Assembly (NCBI GenBank): GCA_035465955.1
Contig: DATIVK010000092.1
Span: forward strand, 1-14,092
DNA: 14,092 bases
Direction: 5' to 3'
Origin: DATIVK01 sp035465955
GTDB lineage: Bacteria > Myxococcota > Myxococcia > Myxococcales > Anaeromyxobacteraceae
Shown piece by piece: positions 13,097-14,092 of this stretch. A program made the position numbers and the translations under genes. Positions within the stretch are counted from its first letter, which is position 1. The number at the start of each line of letters is the position of its first letter. Under the pieces are notes generated by a model. The model had not been told where the DNA came from and ran no database searches. It saw only the letters and a list, made by a program, of their open reading frames with translations.

Positions 13097-13876
13097 ATGG
13101 CCCGCATCGGCATCTTCGACTCCGGCGTCGGCGGCCTCACGGTGCAGCGCGCGATCCTCGAGGCGCTCCCCGGCGTCGACACCGTCTACCTCGGCGACAC
13201 CGCCCGCGTCCCCTACGGCACCAAGTCGGCCGAGACGGTGACGCAGTACTCGCTCCGCAACGCCCGCTTCCTCGCGGCGCAGGGGATCGACCTCCTCGTC
13301 GTCGCCTGCAACACCGCGTCGGCCGTGGCGCTCCCGGCCATCCGCGACGACCTGCGGATCCCCGTCTTCGGCGTCGTGGAGCCGGGGGCGCGCGCCGCCG
13401 CCCGGGTGTCGCACACGGGGCGGATCGGCGTGATCGGCACGGCGGGGACGGTCCGCAGCGGCGCCTACCCGCAGGCGATCCGGCGGGAGCGCCCCGGCGC
13501 CGAGGTGGTCGCCGCGGCCTGCCCGCTCTTCGTGCCGCTCGCCGAGGAGGGGTGGACCGACCCGGACGACGAGATCGTCCGCGGGATCGTCGCGCGCTAC
13601 CTCGCGCCGTTCGCCGGCGCGGGGATCGACGCGCTGGTGCTCGGCTGCACCCACTACCCGCTGCTCAAGGCGGCCATCGCGCTGGAGCTGCCGGGCATCG
13701 CCCTGGTCGACAGCGCCGAGGTGATCGCCCACGACGTGCGCGTCCATCTCGGGAGGATCCCGGCCGACGGGGGGATCCACCGGTTCTTCGTGACCGACCT
13801 GCCCGAGCGCTTCACGCCGATCGCGGAGCGCTTCCTCGGCCGGCCCGTGGAGCACGCCGAGCACGTGGATGTCTAG
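13097..13876 (+). CDS. murI: Glutamate racemase MurI
   Basis: MurI interconverts L- and D-glutamate in the cytoplasm without cofactor and so supplies D-Glu for peptidoglycan. The protein has 259 residues, the usual size. Both catalytic cysteines are present: C71 in VVACNTASAVALP and C184 in LGCTHYPLL. D8 in IFDSGVGGLTV, YLGDTARVPYG (31-41), H186 and GTAGTVRSGAYP (114-125) complete the family pattern. The ATG at 13097 gives MARIGIFDSG, the common start; ATGs at 13082 and 13085 would add five or four residues. No ribosome-binding site precedes any of them. TATGAT at 13081-13086 resembles a -10 box, which would make the message nearly leaderless, but no -35 box supports it. Confidence 0.96.
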   Translation: MARIGIFDSGVGGLTVQRAILEALPGVDTVYLGDTARVPYGTKSAETVTQYSLRNARFLAAQGIDLLVVACNTASAVALPAIRDDLRIPVFGVVEPGARAAARVSHTGRIGVIGTAGTVRSGAYPQAIRRERPGAEVVAAACPLFVPLAEEGWTDPDDEIVRGIVARYLAPFAGAGIDALVLGCTHYPLLKAAIALELPGIALVDSAEVIAHDVRVHLGRIPADGGIHRFFVTDLPERFTPIAERFLGRPVEHAEHVDV

Positions 13877-13878
13877 GG

Positions 13879-13910
13879 GCCGCGGGCGGGGTGCGCCCCT
13901 GGGCCGCGGC
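13879..13910 (+). terminator. G/C-rich hairpin after murI, possible terminator
   Basis: GCCGCGG (13879-13885) pairs with CCGCGGC (13904-13910). Inside it GGGG (13888-13891) pairs with CCCC (13896-13899) around TGCG. Only a short TTT follows (13916-13918). The position just after the murI stop fits a terminator, but the weak T-run keeps confidence low. Confidence 0.38.
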
Positions 13911-13916
13911 GGGCGT

Positions 13917-13945
13917 TTCGACGGGACCGGTTTCTGGGTTAGACT
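13917..13945 (+). promoter_or_regulatory. Candidate housekeeping promoter for the gene at the right edge
   Basis: TTCGAC (13917-13922) and TAGACT (13940-13945) are exactly 17 bases apart. The -10 box matches four of six consensus positions and has the TAGA form seen upstream of erpA, the TPR gene and tolQ. Transcription would start near 13952, giving a leader of about 15 bases. Confidence 0.45.
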
Positions 13946-13966
13946 GCCGCAGCGAGGTCAAACGGC

Positions 13967-14092
13967 GTGGCAAAGCTCGTAACCGGCTTCAACCACAACA
14001 TAAAGCACAAGGGGAAGCAGTATCACATCCAGACCGAGGACTCGGGCCTGGAGAATCCCCACATCATCACGCACCTGTTCGTGGGCGGAAAC
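13967..14092 (+). CDS. Conserved protein of unknown function (3' part beyond window)
   Basis: A GTG at 13967 opens a frame that runs to the window edge, giving 42 residues that begin MAKLVTGFNHNIKHKGKQYH and include EDSGLENPHIITHLFVGG. GAGG at 13954-13957 stands nine bases upstream, and a candidate promoter precedes it. The N-terminus has no signal peptide and is hydrophilic, with three His and four Lys among the first 20 residues. From memory this start is shared by short conserved proteins of unknown function in Myxococcota and other Deltaproteobacteria, but I cannot confirm that by search. The codons (ATA, AAT, TAT) are more mixed than in neighbouring genes. No function is proposed. Confidence 0.72.
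   Translation, partial: MAKLVTGFNHNIKHKGKQYHIQTEDSGLENPHIITHLFVGGN

Noticed and set aside
12302..13864. A 520-codon minus-strand frame opposite the PEGA-like gene and murI
   Set aside because: The plus strand carries MurI with both catalytic cysteines; the antisense product is Arg/Asp/Glu-rich and featureless.
1..14092. CRISPR arrays, insertion sequences, tRNA or rRNA genes
   Set aside because: No regularly spaced repeats, transposase motifs, terminal repeats with a transposase, cloverleaf-type tRNA or rRNA-like sequence was seen on either strand.

Overview
This is a very GC-rich stretch of an ordinary-looking bacterial chromosome. Gene content points to a Gram-negative deltaproteobacterial or Myxococcota-type organism, perhaps near Anaeromyxobacter. 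The reasons are a tolQRAB envelope cluster, several lipoproteins, a sigma-54-type promoter, promoters with TAGA-type -10 boxes, and a conserved start of the form MAKLVTGFNHNIK at the right edge. The lineage is inference; no rRNA or tRNA is present to settle it.

Layout. Bases 1-573 (minus) hold mobA, cut at the left edge. It diverges from a short TPR gene and fabI (plus, 652-1796), which overlap by ATGA. A long minus-strand block follows, transcribed right to left from 10266 to 1793: tolQ, tolR, tolA/tonB, tolB, a lipoprotein 5'-nucleotidase with an N-terminal Ig-like domain, a short Ppx/GppA phosphatase, an MtnX-like HAD phosphatase, then erpA and a glyoxalase-II-like hydrolase. The erpA pair appears to have its own promoter. 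The final hydrolase meets fabI tail to tail with overlapping stop codons.

The plus strand resumes at 10267-14092. The divergent region beside tolQ carries a near-consensus sigma-54 promoter, with two perfect inverted repeats upstream. It reads into two paralogous cysteine-rich lipoproteins (10537-11277 and 11326-12099). A gap with a REP-like palindrome follows, then a PEGA-like lipoprotein with a C-terminal membrane segment, murI, and the start of a conserved gene of unknown function.

How the genes fit together. Most act at the envelope: TolQRA is the proton-driven inner-membrane motor, TolB its periplasmic partner, MurI supplies D-glutamate for peptidoglycan, FabI supplies fatty acids, and four genes encode lipoproteins. 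Three consecutive phosphohydrolases behind tolB suggest phosphate recovery. I see no mobile element, CRISPR array or phage genes. The least explained parts are the sigma-54-driven lipoprotein pair and a hairpin that would mask the nucleotidase ribosome-binding site.
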